From assembly GCF_900128895.1 (NCBI RefSeq), contig NZ_FSQW01000001.1, forward strand, positions 1,860,001 through 1,924,000: a DNA stretch of 64,000 nt. Reading direction: 5' to 3'. The position numbers and the translations under genes were made by a program. Below the pieces are notes generated by a model. It made no database searches. It saw only the letters and a program-made list of their open reading frames with translations, and was not told where the DNA came from. Shown piece after piece: positions 32,640 to 42,435 of this stretch. The first letter of the stretch is position 1, and each line of letters starts with the position of its first letter. This stretch comes from Parasphingorhabdus marina DSM 22363 (GTDB taxonomy: Bacteria > Pseudomonadota > Alphaproteobacteria > Sphingomonadales > Sphingomonadaceae).

Positions 32640-33406
32640 TCGGGATATCGGGGTTCCCAGCCAAGCAGCCGTTTGGCACGACCATTCGCCACGCGCCGGT
32701 TTTCGTCATAAAATGATCTGGCTGCGGCAGACAGGTCCGCTTCTTCCAAAGTCATCAGCGGAGGAGGTTCCATGCCCATCAGCCTGGCGGCATGGGCCAG
32801 CACGTCGGACTGGGCGGCCGGAAGATCATCGGCAATGTTGAAGACACCGGCCGGCCGGTCGAATGAGGCCAGAACAGCACCGACAATGTCATCGGCATGA
32901 ATCCGGCTGAAAACCTGTCCGGGAACGTCGATCCGGCGGGCCTTGCCGCTGCGCACCCGATCCAGCGGGCTGCGGCCGGGACCGTAGATCCCGGGCAGGC
33001 GAAACACCCGCATGTCCGGTCGCAGGTCCTGCCAGTTTCGGTCCGCCTCGCTGCGCGCTTTACGCCGGCCGGTGCCGATTTGAGCGCTTTCATCGACCCA
33101 GGCACCACCGGCATCACCGTAAACGCCGGTGGACGATAGATACCCGCTCCATTGCAGATCGGCCGAAGCGATGGCCTCGCCATATTGCGCGAGGACTGGT
33201 TCGGAGCCATCCCGGGACGGTGGGACCGAAGACAGGATGTGTGTGGCGTCATCCAGCGCAGCCAGGATTGCAGCGGTGTCACCAAAGGCGAGAGAACCAT
33301 TGCTTGCTTCGCGGCGAGTGCCGGTGACCTCCCAGCCTGTCATGCGCAGCTGGCGGGCCAGCCGGCTGGCAGTATATCCCATTCCAAAGATCAGCATTTT
33401 TGTCAT
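32603..33406 (-). CDS. NAD(P)-binding epimerase/reductase of the YeeZ-like SDR type
   Basis: A 267-residue extended-SDR-like protein. The start at 33406 has GGAGCGGGAC before it and gives MTKMLIFGMGYTASRLARQL, a GxGYxxxxLA Rossmann motif. Later landmarks are YLSSTGVYGDAGGAWVDES and FRLPGIYGPGRSPLDRVRSGKA (split here at residue 150 onward), followed by HADDIVGAV. These match the YeeZ/nucleoside-diphosphate-sugar epimerase-like family, whose substrate is not settled. Its 3' end overlaps the DMT transporter gene tail to tail. Confidence 0.87.
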   Translation of the reverse strand: MTKMLIFGMGYTASRLARQLRMTGWEVTGTRREASNGSLAFGDTAAILAALDDATHILSSVPPSRDGSEPVLAQYGEAIASADLQWSGYLSSTGVYGDAGGAWVDESAQIGTGRRKARSEADRNWQDLRPDMRVFRLPGIYGPGRSPLDRVRSGKARRIDVPGQVFSRIHADDIVGAVLASFDRPAGVFNIADDLPAAQSDVLAHAARLMGMEPPPLMTLEEADLSAAARSFYDENRRVANGRAKRLLGWEPRYPDYKSGLAALLES

Positions 33407-33464
33407 GTCCCGCTCCGCATAATCGCAATTGCGCTGTGTGCAAATGGCTCTTATGGCTTGAGCC

Positions 33465-36095
33465 ATGCTAGATGTTCAGAAAACTGCCAATAATGAAATG
33501 GCAGACGCCGCGCCTCATCCCCAGGAAGCCCGGACAATCAGGCGCGAAGACTATCGCCCGCCAGCCTGGTTTGTTCCCGAAGTCCATCTGGATTTTCAGC
33601 TGGGTGCCGAACAAACCGTGGTGAAATCGCGGCTCGATGTCCGCCGATCGAAAAGCGCGAAATATCAAGAACCACTGATCCTTGATGGCGATGATCTTTT
33701 ACCGGTTTCAGTAAGGGTCGATGGCGAAAGCTGGACCGACTGGACGCTTGTTGAGGGAGCGCTGCACCTGCCATTGACTGGTGCTTCCCATATTGTCGAA
33801 ATCACTGTCGAGATCGACCCTTCAACCAACACCCAGCTGATGGGTCTCTATGCGTCCGGCGGGATGCTGTGCACCCAGTGTGAAGCCCAGGGGTTTCGCC
33901 GCATCACCTTTTTCCCTGACCGTCCCGATATTCTGAGCCGTTACACCGTACGTATGGAAGGCTCAAAGGCGGATTATCCGGTTCTGCTGTGCAACGGCGA
34001 CAAGACGGATGCCGGTGATGCGGATGGTGGCCGGCACTGGGCCGAGTGGGTCGATCCCTGGCCCAAGCCGAGCTATCTCTTTGCGCTTGTCGCCGGAGAC
34101 CTCGTGGCCAATAATGACAGCTTTACCACCCGCTCGGGCAAGGAAGTGGAACTCAATATCTGGGTGCGCGACGGTGATTTGCCACGCACCGGGCATGCCA
34201 TGAAAGCGCTGAAAGACTCGATGCGCTGGGACGAACAGGTCTATGGTCGCGAATATGATCTGCAGCTGTTCAACATTGTTGCGGTCAGCGATTTTAACAT
34301 GGGTGCGATGGAAAATAAGGGTCTTAACATATTCAATTCGCGCTACATTTTAGCCGATCCTGAGGTCGCCACCGATGCCGATTTCGATGGCATCGAAGGT
34401 GTCGTGGCCCATGAATATTTCCACAACTGGTCGGGTAACCGGGTCACCTGCCGCGACTGGTTTCAGCTGTCCCTGAAAGAGGGCTTTACGGTTTTCCGGG
34501 ACCAGAGCTTCTCGGCCGATATGGGATCCCAGGCGTTGAAGCGGATTGAGGATGTCCGAATATTGCGCGCGGCCCAGTTCCCGGAAGATGCCGGACCACT
34601 GGCCCATCCGATCCGGCCGGAAAGCTACCAGGAGATTTCCAACTTCTACACCGCCACTGTGTATAACAAGGGCGCGGAAGTGATCCGGATGATGCACAGC
34701 CTGATGGGTGCGGACCGGTTCCGCAAAGGCACGGATCTGTATTTCGACCGCCACGATGGCGAGGCGGCGACGTGCGAGGATTTTGTCGTGGCGATGGAAG
34801 ATGGTGGCGACGCTGATCTCAGGCAATTCCGCTCCTGGTATGAAACACCCGGAACACCAAAAGTTTCCGCGCGGCTGTCACACGATCCACAAAGTGGCAC
34901 CGCGACCTTGAACCTGTCGCAGCAGGTCGCCCGAACAGGTGAAAAGCCGGAGCCATCGCAAATGGTGATCCCGCTCCGGACCGCCTTGCTTGATCCGGAT
35001 AGCGGCGAGCATGAGGGAGAAGAATTGCTGGTTCTCGACAAGCCGGAACAGAGCTTCCAATTCGAAGGTCAGACAGAACATCCGATCCTGTCGATCAATC
35101 GCGGGTTTTCCGCACCGATCATCATGGAAAGCAGCCAGACGCCGGAAGAGCTCGCTTTTCTGTCCACGCATGACGATGATCCCTTCGCCCGGTTCGAGGC
35201 GATGCAGCAGCTGATGACCAACTATCTCACGGCACGTGTAACTGGCACGCCAGCGGATCGGGATATCGTCCTGCAGGCGGTTGGTGCGGCCCTGTCGGAC
35301 GAGTCCATCGACCGGGCTTTTCTGGCGGAATTGATCCTGTTGCCGAGCGAGGCTTTCCTGGGGGATCAGATGGTCGTCGTTGATCCGGAAGCGATCCATG
35401 AGGCGCGCGAAAAGCTGCGTGGGAAGATCGCGGTCCAGTTTGAGCGCAAGTTCCGCCGGCTCTACGCACAGTGTACGCCCGGCGAATTTTCGCTGTCGGC
35501 CGAAGCCCGCGCCAACCGCAAATTGCGTAATGTCTGCCTGGCCTATATTGCCGGTTCCCAAGCCGACGATGCGGCCGCCTTGGCGTCCGATCAATTTGCG
35601 GATGCCGATAACATGACTGCGAAACAGGGCGCGCTTTCGGTGCTGTCACATATGGAAGACAAAGATCGCGGCTGGGCGTTTGACGATTTTTACAACACCT
35701 ATCGTGACAATGCCCTGGTGCTCGACAAATGGTTCACCCTGCAGTCGCTTTCGCAGCGCGGCGACACCGTCAAGCGTGTAAAGGCCCTGGCCGGACATCC
35801 GGATTTCACCATGTCCAACCCCAATCGTGTTCGCGCGCTATATGGCAGCTTCACGGCTAACCCTGTGCGGTTTCATGATGCGTCTGGCGAGGGATACCGC
35901 CTGATTGCGGATATGGTGATCCACCTTGATGCCCAGAACCCGCAGACCGCAGCACGTTTCATCCCGCCACTCGGTCGCTGGCGCCGCTATGAACGGGGCC
36001 GGGCCGAGCTGATGCGAACGGCGCTCGAGAAAATCGCTGCCACACCGGACCTGTCCAAAGACGTGATGGAACAGGTGAGCAAGAGCCTTGCCTGA
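33465..36095 (+). CDS. pepN: Aminopeptidase N (M1 family zinc metallopeptidase)
   Basis: Releases N-terminal amino acids from peptides; 876 residues, the full bacterial PepN length. GAMENKG substrate motif near 286; zinc site HEYFH (316-320) with the third ligand Glu339 in SLKEGFTVFRDQ, the exact HExxH-X18-E spacing; C-terminal helical PepN domain. No signal peptide, so cytoplasmic. The ATG at 33465 is used; another at 33498 is possible, neither with a strong Shine-Dalgarno. The divergent epimerase start is only 58 bases away. Confidence 0.95.
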   Translation: MLDVQKTANNEMADAAPHPQEARTIRREDYRPPAWFVPEVHLDFQLGAEQTVVKSRLDVRRSKSAKYQEPLILDGDDLLPVSVRVDGESWTDWTLVEGALHLPLTGASHIVEITVEIDPSTNTQLMGLYASGGMLCTQCEAQGFRRITFFPDRPDILSRYTVRMEGSKADYPVLLCNGDKTDAGDADGGRHWAEWVDPWPKPSYLFALVAGDLVANNDSFTTRSGKEVELNIWVRDGDLPRTGHAMKALKDSMRWDEQVYGREYDLQLFNIVAVSDFNMGAMENKGLNIFNSRYILADPEVATDADFDGIEGVVAHEYFHNWSGNRVTCRDWFQLSLKEGFTVFRDQSFSADMGSQALKRIEDVRILRAAQFPEDAGPLAHPIRPESYQEISNFYTATVYNKGAEVIRMMHSLMGADRFRKGTDLYFDRHDGEAATCEDFVVAMEDGGDADLRQFRSWYETPGTPKVSARLSHDPQSGTATLNLSQQVARTGEKPEPSQMVIPLRTALLDPDSGEHEGEELLVLDKPEQSFQFEGQTEHPILSINRGFSAPIIMESSQTPEELAFLSTHDDDPFARFEAMQQLMTNYLTARVTGTPADRDIVLQAVGAALSDESIDRAFLAELILLPSEAFLGDQMVVVDPEAIHEAREKLRGKIAVQFERKFRRLYAQCTPGEFSLSAEARANRKLRNVCLAYIAGSQADDAAALASDQFADADNMTAKQGALSVLSHMEDKDRGWAFDDFYNTYRDNALVLDKWFTLQSLSQRGDTVKRVKALAGHPDFTMSNPNRVRALYGSFTANPVRFHDASGEGYRLIADMVIHLDAQNPQTAARFIPPLGRWRRYERGRAELMRTALEKIAATPDLSKDVMEQVSKSLA

Positions 36096-36870
36096 TCAGA
36101 CGGAACTGGCTGTCGACGTGATGACGTCGCCGCTGTTGCTGGGAACACCCCACGGTTTTCTGGGACGTGATGGTGGTTTTTCCAAAGGGATCTATGCCGG
36201 ATTGAATGTCGGCCTCGGCAGCGATGACGATCGCGAGGCCATTTTGAAAAATCGGCAGCGTGCGAAAAACACCATCCTCAAGGGCAGCGAACTGGTCACG
36301 CTGCATCAGGTGCACAGTGCTGACGTGGTCACAGTCGATCAGACTTTTGACATTTCCGATCGACCTCATGCCGACGCCATGGTGACGAGCAAACCGGGAT
36401 TGCTGCTGGGGATTTTGACTGCCGATTGCGTGCCGGTCCTGTTCCATGATGCTGCTGCGCGGGTGGTCGGAGCGGCCCATGCCGGCTGGAAAGGGGCGAT
36501 TGCAGGTGTCACCGATAACACGCTGACCGCAATGGAAAAACTGGGTGCACAACGGGCGAACATCGCCTGTGCGATCGGGCCATGCATCGCGCAGGACAGC
36601 TATGAGATAGACGCGGGATTTCGGCAGAAATTTCTGGAGGTTAGCCGGGATAACGCAGAGTTTTTCCTGACCGGAAAACCGGGGCACTTCCAGTTTGATA
36701 TCGAGTCTTATGTCGCGATGCGGCTGGAGCAGGCTGGTGTGACGCAAATTCACAAGCTGGGGCTGGACACCTATGCCGCCGCCGATCGCTACTATAGCTA
36801 TCGTCGCTCTTGTCATCGCGGCGAGCCCGGCTATGGTCGGCAGATATCGCTAATTGGTCTGGGGGAATAG
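36088..36870 (+). CDS. pgeF: Laccase-domain protein of the YfiH/PgeF family
   Basis: A 260-residue protein of the DUF152 family, variously called polyphenol oxidase or peptidoglycan-editing factor; some members act on purine nucleosides. Metal-site residues appear in LHQVHSADVV, LGILTADCVPVLFHD and GAAHAGWKGA, with AIGPCIAQDSYEI after them. Start is uncertain: TTG at 36088 overlaps pepN by eight bases; an ATG at 36121 would remove eleven residues and still keep the domain (LGTPHGFLGRDGGFSKGIYAGLN). Confidence 0.9.
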   Translation: MPDQTELAVDVMTSPLLLGTPHGFLGRDGGFSKGIYAGLNVGLGSDDDREAILKNRQRAKNTILKGSELVTLHQVHSADVVTVDQTFDISDRPHADAMVTSKPGLLLGILTADCVPVLFHDAAARVVGAAHAGWKGAIAGVTDNTLTAMEKLGAQRANIACAIGPCIAQDSYEIDAGFRQKFLEVSRDNAEFFLTGKPGHFQFDIESYVAMRLEQAGVTQIHKLGLDTYAAADRYYSYRRSCHRGEPGYGRQISLIGLGE

Positions 36871-36877
36871 TGGCGGC

Positions 36878-38284
36878 ATGAATGCGCAACGCGCCGGACT
36901 GATCGCCGGACTGACGGTATTTGTGGCGATGCTGCTGATCCCGGCTCCGGAGTCGATGGGGACTCAGGCCTGGCATGTCGCGGCTTTGACATTGCTGATG
37001 GCGACCTGGTGGATGACGCAGGCCGTGCCACTCACGGCAACGGCCCTGCTGCCCTTCCTTGCGCTTCCGGTGATGGATGTGATGACTGCGAAGGAAGCAG
37101 CGGGGCAATATTATTCCCCGATTCTGTTTCTGATACTGGGCGGGGCGTTTCTGGCACTGGCGATTGAAAGGGTGGGACTCCACCGGAGGCTTGCTCTTGC
37201 GATCATCGGCATGGCGGGCAAAAGCGCCTGGGGGATCTTGCTGGCGTTCATGATCGCCACCGCCATTCTCAGCATGCTGATCTCCAATACCAGTTCCAGC
37301 CTGATCATGATTCCCATTGCACTGGCGGTTCTCGCGGCCGGCGGCGTCAGGGAACGCGAGACCGATGGCTTTGCCGGGGCATTGATTATGGGGGTGGCCT
37401 TTGCGGCCTCGATCGGCGGCCTGGGCACGCTGGTCGGCAGTCCGACCAATGCGATTGCTGCCGGACTGATCAATAAAACCCTGTCGATGGACATTGATTT
37501 TGTTCGCTGGCTGATGTTTGGCATGCCGATCGTAATCATCGGCATTCCGGTTTGTGCCGCAATCCTGGTGATGGTTCAGAAAGTCGGCCGCCACAGTTTT
37601 GACGGCAAGGATGCGCAAGCTGCTATCGGGTCTCCCGGGCCCTGGAGCATAGCGGAAAAACGTCTCGTGCCGGTCGTGGCGCTGGTTGTGCTGGGCTGGC
37701 TCAGCCTGCCGCTGATCAAGTCCGTGCTTCCGGACGGTGCTGCTACAGATGGCACCATAGCCATTATTGGCGGGCTTTTGCTCTTCATTCTCCCGGATGG
37801 CACCGGGCGGCCGCTGCTCAACTGGGACGAAGCGGATCGCGCGCCATGGGGCGTGATCATGATGTTTGGCGGCGGCCTCGCGCTGGCTGCCGGGATTATC
37901 GAATCCGGTCTGGCGGACTGGCTCGGGCAGGCCTTGTCACCACTCCAGACAGTTCCGGTGATTGTCATTGCCATCGCGCTGGTTGCACTGGTGATTCTCG
38001 TGACAGAATTCGCGTCGAATGTCGCAACGGCGAGCGGGATCATGCCGGTCGTTGCGAGCCTCATACTGGCGACCGGCGTCGATCCGGTGCTGCTCGCCAT
38101 GCCGGCGGCCATGGCGGCCAGCTGGGGCTTCATGTTGCCATCCGGCACCGGTCCGAACGCAATCGCCTGGTCGACCAACCACATTGCCTTGCCGCGGATG
38201 CTGAAATCCGGATTCCTGCTTGATCTCGCCGGCATTCCGATCATCATCGGCGGCATATGGATGGTTTCATTTGTAATTAGTTGA
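36878..38284 (+). CDS. SLC13/DASS-family divalent anion:sodium symporter
   Basis: A 468-residue inner-membrane symporter for di- or tricarboxylates or sulfate. About eleven helices; the two substrate/sodium signature regions are GLGTLVGSPTNAIAAGL near 190 and VATASGIMPVVASL near 385, each with the SNT-like turn (SPTN; STN in IAWSTNHIAL). The ATG at 36878 follows GGGGGAA and TGGCGG; the in-frame ATG at 36854 overlaps the preceding gene. Substrate not predictable. Confidence 0.9.
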   Translation: MNAQRAGLIAGLTVFVAMLLIPAPESMGTQAWHVAALTLLMATWWMTQAVPLTATALLPFLALPVMDVMTAKEAAGQYYSPILFLILGGAFLALAIERVGLHRRLALAIIGMAGKSAWGILLAFMIATAILSMLISNTSSSLIMIPIALAVLAAGGVRERETDGFAGALIMGVAFAASIGGLGTLVGSPTNAIAAGLINKTLSMDIDFVRWLMFGMPIVIIGIPVCAAILVMVQKVGRHSFDGKDAQAAIGSPGPWSIAEKRLVPVVALVVLGWLSLPLIKSVLPDGAATDGTIAIIGGLLLFILPDGTGRPLLNWDEADRAPWGVIMMFGGGLALAAGIIESGLADWLGQALSPLQTVPVIVIAIALVALVILVTEFASNVATASGIMPVVASLILATGVDPVLLAMPAAMAASWGFMLPSGTGPNAIAWSTNHIALPRMLKSGFLLDLAGIPIIIGGIWMVSFVIS

Positions 38285-38331
38285 GTGCTGATGCATAGGC
38301 TCTCCGGAATGACAATATCTGGAGATTGACG

Positions 38332-39657
38332 ATGTCGGATCAGGACGAAAGCGGCGTTCCGGTTGCCCCGCGACGCATGCCAAAAACCCCCATTGAAGAA
38401 ATCAAGGGACGCAAGCTGAAGCCATCGACCCTGATGATGGGCCACGGATTTGATCCGGTTCTGTCCGAAGGCTCGTTGAAGCCCCCGATTTTTCTGACAT
38501 CAACCTTTGCGTTCGAAAGCGCAGCAGCCGGCAAGCGCTTCTTTGAGGGCATTACTGGCAAGCGACCAGGCGGTGCGGATGGCCTGGTCTATTCGCGCTT
38601 TAACGGTCCCAACCAGGAGATTCTGGAAGACCGGCTCAGCATCTGGGATGAGGCCGAAGACGCTCTGGTATTCTCCAGCGGCATGTCGGCCATTGCCACT
38701 GTCCTGCTCGCCAATGTCAATCAGGGCGATGTCGTGGTCCACAGCGGCCCGCTCTATGCCGCCACCGAAACGCTGATAAACAAGATCCTCGGGCGTTTCG
38801 GCGTTACCTTTATCGACTTTCCGGCCGGGGCCAGCCCTGATGAAGTCGCCGGAATTCTGGAACAGGCCAGGGCGCAGGCCAGCGAGAATGGCGGGAAGGT
38901 CGCGATTGTCTATCTCGAAAGCCCGGCCAATCCCACCAATGCCCTGGTGGATATCGAGGGCATTACCGAGGCGCGGAACCAGGTATTTGGAGATGATGCC
39001 TCCGTTCCGCCGATTGCCATCGACAATACGTTTCTCGGACCGCTCTGGCAGCAGCCGCTGAACCATGGCGCGGATATCGTGATCTACAGCCTGACCAAAT
39101 ATGCCGGCGGACATAGCGACCTCGTCGCAGGCGGCGTCTTGGGGAGCAAGGCGCACATGGATCCGATCCGCGCGATCCGCAATACGATCGGGACCATTTG
39201 CGATCCCAATACCGCGTGGATGTTGCTGCGGAGCCTGGAAACTCTGGAACTCCGGATGAGCCGGGCAGGCGAAAATGCTGCCAAGGTTTGCGCCTTTCTG
39301 CGTGATCATCCGCAGGTGGAAGGTCTGGGCTATCTTGGCTTTATCGACGATGCGTCGCAGCAGGACATATATGACCGCCACTGCAGTGGTGCCGGATCGA
39401 CTTTCTCTCTGTTCATCAAGGGCGGGGAGGCGGAAGCCTTCCGTTTCCTGGATGCTCTGAAGATTGCGAAACTGGCGGTCAGTCTGGGCGGCACCGAAAC
39501 GCTGGCCAGCCTGCCAGCGGCGATGACCCATTTGTCGGTACCGGACGAACGCCGCGCCGCGCTCGGTATCACCGATAATCTTGTCCGGATTTCCATCGGA
39601 GTCGAAGATCCGGATGACCTGATCGCGGACTTCGATCAGGCGCTGGGCGAAGTCTGA
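38332..39657 (+). CDS. Cys/Met-metabolism PLP enzyme (cystathionine gamma-synthase family)
   Basis: A 441-residue trans-sulfuration-type PLP enzyme. Landmarks: YSRFNGPNQEILEDRL (phosphate-binding Tyr/Arg), FSSGMSAIATVLLA, and the Schiff-base lysine in YSLTKYAGGHSDLVAGG (Lys256), with the C-terminal LVRISIGVEDPDDLI. Whether it is cystathionine gamma-synthase, gamma-lyase or methionine gamma-lyase cannot be told. It has an N-terminal extension of about 35 residues before GFDPV. Start at 38332 has GGAG seven bases before it. Its 3' end overlaps the HAD phosphatase gene by 22 bases, tail to tail. Confidence 0.9.
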   Translation: MSDQDESGVPVAPRRMPKTPIEEIKGRKLKPSTLMMGHGFDPVLSEGSLKPPIFLTSTFAFESAAAGKRFFEGITGKRPGGADGLVYSRFNGPNQEILEDRLSIWDEAEDALVFSSGMSAIATVLLANVNQGDVVVHSGPLYAATETLINKILGRFGVTFIDFPAGASPDEVAGILEQARAQASENGGKVAIVYLESPANPTNALVDIEGITEARNQVFGDDASVPPIAIDNTFLGPLWQQPLNHGADIVIYSLTKYAGGHSDLVAGGVLGSKAHMDPIRAIRNTIGTICDPNTAWMLLRSLETLELRMSRAGENAAKVCAFLRDHPQVEGLGYLGFIDDASQQDIYDRHCSGAGSTFSLFIKGGEAEAFRFLDALKIAKLAVSLGGTETLASLPAAMTHLSVPDERRAALGITDNLVRISIGVEDPDDLIADFDQALGEV

Positions 39658-40331
39658 CTCTGGCTCCAGTCGACAATTTTCCAGCCGCGTTCTGTTGCCA
39701 GCCGGCGCAGCGCCGGGCTGGGCGTTGTCGCAACCGCTTCATCGGCAAATTGGAGCATGGGCGCGTCGCTGACATGATCGGAATAGGCACGGATGTGCAG
39801 TTCGGTCCGGTTCAGCCCTTGCTCTTCTAGCCATGCTGTGATCCGCTCGAGCTTGGCGGAGTCATAGCAATTCTCGCCAATGATGCGGGGCAGGACTGCG
39901 CCGGATTCGGTGATTTTGAGACGGGTGGCTATCACATGCGGAATGTCCAGCCTGCGAGCGATGGCTTCGACATATAGCTCGTAGGACGCCGTCGCCAGAA
40001 CCAGTGTTCGCCCTTCCTTGCGATCTTCTTCCAGCTGCGAGATGGCAGATGCGAGGCTGTTGTCCCGGAGCGTCCGGTCGGCAAATCTCTCTATATGCGG
40101 TTGTAATTTTTCGAGCGACGGACTGCTGCCCAGCAACAGCCGCTGGTTCCACGTCTTCAACCCCTTGCGACCCGTCAGTTTGAGCCCATAAGCGGCAAAA
40201 CCCAGCAGCGTGAACGGAGCCAGCAACAGGCGCCACGGCGCCCGTGCCAGAACCATTTGCAGGAGAAAAGGCGTGTAGGTTCCGCTTCGGGTGATCGTGC
40301 GGTCCATGTCATAAATGGCGAGCTTTTGCAT
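39636..40331 (-). CDS. HAD-superfamily subfamily IB phosphatase
   Basis: A 231-residue HAD-IB hydrolase. Catalytic DMDRT (Asp8, Asp10); motif II in LVLATASYE; motif III lysine and acidic pair in YSDHVSDAPML. A hydrophobic segment (WRLLLAPFTLLGFAAYGL) near residues 35-52 may touch the membrane, as in lysophosphatidic-acid or phosphoserine-type phosphatases of this subfamily. The start at 40331 has AGGA five bases before it; longer in-frame starts reach into the divergent mla operon and are not conserved. Confidence 0.88.
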   Translation of the reverse strand: MQKLAIYDMDRTITRSGTYTPFLLQMVLARAPWRLLLAPFTLLGFAAYGLKLTGRKGLKTWNQRLLLGSSPSLEKLQPHIERFADRTLRDNSLASAISQLEEDRKEGRTLVLATASYELYVEAIARRLDIPHVIATRLKITESGAVLPRIIGENCYDSAKLERITAWLEEQGLNRTELHIRAYSDHVSDAPMLQFADEAVATTPSPALRRLATERGWKIVDWSQSQTSPSA

Positions 40332-40434
40332 AAAATCCTGTTTCCGTTTCGGGGCTCTTAGCAGCGCTTTGCGGGATGCGCCAAAAAAATGACCTGTGAT
40401 AATGGCTTGAGCTTTCAGCGGTTTTCGGTCACCT

Positions 40435-41556
40435 ATGCAGGTAATGACAAATGCCAGTGACTTTGTTGAGGAGACCACCGCAGACGGGGTGACGGCACTG
40501 CGCTTTTCCGGCGATTTGTCGATTGCATCTATTGGCAATGTGCCCGAGCGACTGAGTGAATATCCCGGCGGGATTCAGCAGCTCAATCTGGCCGATGTCG
40601 GATATATTGATACCGTCGGTGCCTGGCTGATCCATCGCACGGCCCGGAATATGGGTGCAGAAATTGTGGGTGGCGATGACGAAGCGACCCGCCTTATCGC
40701 CGCGGTCAGCTCCGTTGATCCGGCGGCGGACGTTCGTCCGGACCCGCCCAATCCGGTGCTGCGCGTGCTCAACGAAATCGGCGAGGCCACGACACTGGCT
40801 TTCACCACTTTGGCCGGTCTTGTCGGGTTTTTCGGATCCATCATGTTGGCGCTGTTCAATCTGTTGCGTCATCCAGGACAGATCCGCTGGAATGCGGTGA
40901 TCCAGCGATTTGACGTGGTGGGCGTCAGGGCTCTCGGCATTGTCGGGCTGATGAGTTTTCTGATCGGTCTCGTCATCGCACAACAGGGCGCGGTCCAGCT
41001 CCGGCAATTTGGCGCGGAGGTGTTCACTGTCAATCTGGTGGGTCGGCTGACCTTGCGCGAACTGGGCGTGCTGATGACGGCGATCATGGTCGCCGGGCGG
41101 TCGGGTTCAGCCTTTGCGGCGCAGATCGGAACCATGCGGCTGACCGAAGAAATCGATGCGATGCGCACAATTGGCGTGTCGCCGGTCGAGGCACTGGTCC
41201 TGCCCCGTTTTCTGGCCGCCATCATCATGCTGCCGTTGCTCGGCTTTTACGCTTCGGTGGTTGCGATTATCGGTGGTGGCCTGCTGAGCTGGGTCGAGCT
41301 CGATATCCCGCCGGCGACGTTCTTCTCCCGGATCCGCGAAGTGGTTCCGATCACCGATGTCTATGTGGGCCTCGCTAAAGCGCCGGTTTTCGGTGCAATC
41401 ATCGCCATTTGCGGATGCTATCAGGGGATGCAGGTCAAGGGCAGCGCGGAAGATGTCGGCCGCCGGACCACCGCGGCCGTGGTCCAGGCGATTTTCCTCG
41501 TTATCGTTCTCGATGCCTTTTTCGCCGTCTTCTTTACCTGGATTGGATGGAGCTGA
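40435..41556 (+). CDS. mlaE: Lipid ABC transporter permease with fused STAS domain (MlaB-MlaE type)
   Basis: Inner-membrane permease of the Mla system that moves phospholipids between the membranes; 373 residues, about 110 longer than E. coli MlaE. The extra N-terminal part (about 1-95: LRFSGDLSIASIGNVPERL, GYIDTVGAWLIHRT) is a STAS domain, the role played by separate MlaB in E. coli. The permease domain follows with LRELGVLMTAIMVAGRSGSAFAAQIGTM (broken here) and EEIDAMRTIGVSPVEALVLPR. First gene of a four-gene operon; no mlaC or mlaA nearby. Confidence 0.92.
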   Translation: MQVMTNASDFVEETTADGVTALRFSGDLSIASIGNVPERLSEYPGGIQQLNLADVGYIDTVGAWLIHRTARNMGAEIVGGDDEATRLIAAVSSVDPAADVRPDPPNPVLRVLNEIGEATTLAFTTLAGLVGFFGSIMLALFNLLRHPGQIRWNAVIQRFDVVGVRALGIVGLMSFLIGLVIAQQGAVQLRQFGAEVFTVNLVGRLTLRELGVLMTAIMVAGRSGSAFAAQIGTMRLTEEIDAMRTIGVSPVEALVLPRFLAAIIMLPLLGFYASVVAIIGGGLLSWVELDIPPATFFSRIREVVPITDVYVGLAKAPVFGAIIAICGCYQGMQVKGSAEDVGRRTTAAVVQAIFLVIVLDAFFAVFFTWIGWS

Positions 41557-42362
41557 TGATCGGAGAAACGCCTCTTGCCTATGATCCCCAGTTTGAAGGC
41601 CCGATTATTTGCGTGAAAGGCTTGCGCAACAGTTTTGGCGATTTTGTTGTCCATGAAGATCTGGATCTCGACGTGCGCAAAGGCGAGATTCTGGGTGTGG
41701 TTGGCGGATCAGGTACCGGCAAGTCGGTGCTGATGCGTTCGATCATCGGGCTGCAGAAACCGGATGAAGGGGACGTCAAGGTGTTTGGCGAATCCCTGCT
41801 TGGCCGCTCTGATGCGGAAACGGTCGAAATCCGCAAGCGCTGGGGGGTGCTGTTCCAGGGCGGTGCGCTGTTTTCCACATTGACCGTTGCCGAAAATGTC
41901 ATGGTGCCGATCCGGGAATTCTATCCCAAGATGGACCGTGAGTTCCGGCGGGAAGTGGCCAAATACAAGGTCTGTCTGTCCGGATTGCCGCCGGATGCGG
42001 CTCCCAAATACCCGTCGGAACTCTCCGGTGGCATGAAAAAACGCGCCGGTATTGCCCGGGCACTGGCACTGGATCCGGAACTGCTGTTTCTCGACGAGCC
42101 CACGGCCGGTCTGGATCCGATTGGTGCCGCGGCTTTTGACAGCCTGACCCGCGAACTGCAGCAAACGCTGGGGCTGACGGTGTTCTTGATCACCCATGAT
42201 CTCGATACGCTCCACGCGATTTGTGACAGGGTCGCGGTTCTGGCCGACAGGAAGGTTATTGCGGTGGGCACGATCGACGAACTGCTCGCCATGGATCACC
42301 CATGGATCCAGGAATATTTCAACGGTCCGCGCGGCCGGATGGCGGCACCAAAACAGGGATGA
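41556..42362 (+). CDS. mlaF: Lipid ABC transporter ATPase
   Basis: ATPase subunit of the Mla transporter, 268 residues. Walker A GGSGTGKS, Q-loop FQGGALFSTLTV, signature LSGGMKKRAGIARAL, Walker B LLFLDEPTAGLDP, switch His in LITHDLDTL: the typical MlaF set. I prefer the ATG at 41556, which overlaps the mlaE stop as TGATG behind GGAG; an ATG nine bases upstream (41547) is possible. Confidence 0.93.
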   Translation: MIGETPLAYDPQFEGPIICVKGLRNSFGDFVVHEDLDLDVRKGEILGVVGGSGTGKSVLMRSIIGLQKPDEGDVKVFGESLLGRSDAETVEIRKRWGVLFQGGALFSTLTVAENVMVPIREFYPKMDREFRREVAKYKVCLSGLPPDAAPKYPSELSGGMKKRAGIARALALDPELLFLDEPTAGLDPIGAAAFDSLTRELQQTLGLTVFLITHDLDTLHAICDRVAVLADRKVIAVGTIDELLAMDHPWIQEYFNGPRGRMAAPKQG

Positions 42363-42435
42363 TCGGATGATAGAGAGCAGACATTCCAGAGTTTTCTTGC
42401 AGGCCTCCCTGCCTGCCTTCATAATGGTGGCATAG

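Noticed and set aside
33453-40412. ATGGCTTGAGC shared between the pepN start region (33453) and the mlaE leader (40402)
   Set aside because: An identical 11-mer pair is expected many times by chance in 64 kb and the two contexts differ.
42367-42435. A 22-codon ORF ending in TAG directly before the mlaD ATG
   Set aside because: No clear ribosome binding site, no membrane or motif character; likely chance in a 73-base gap.
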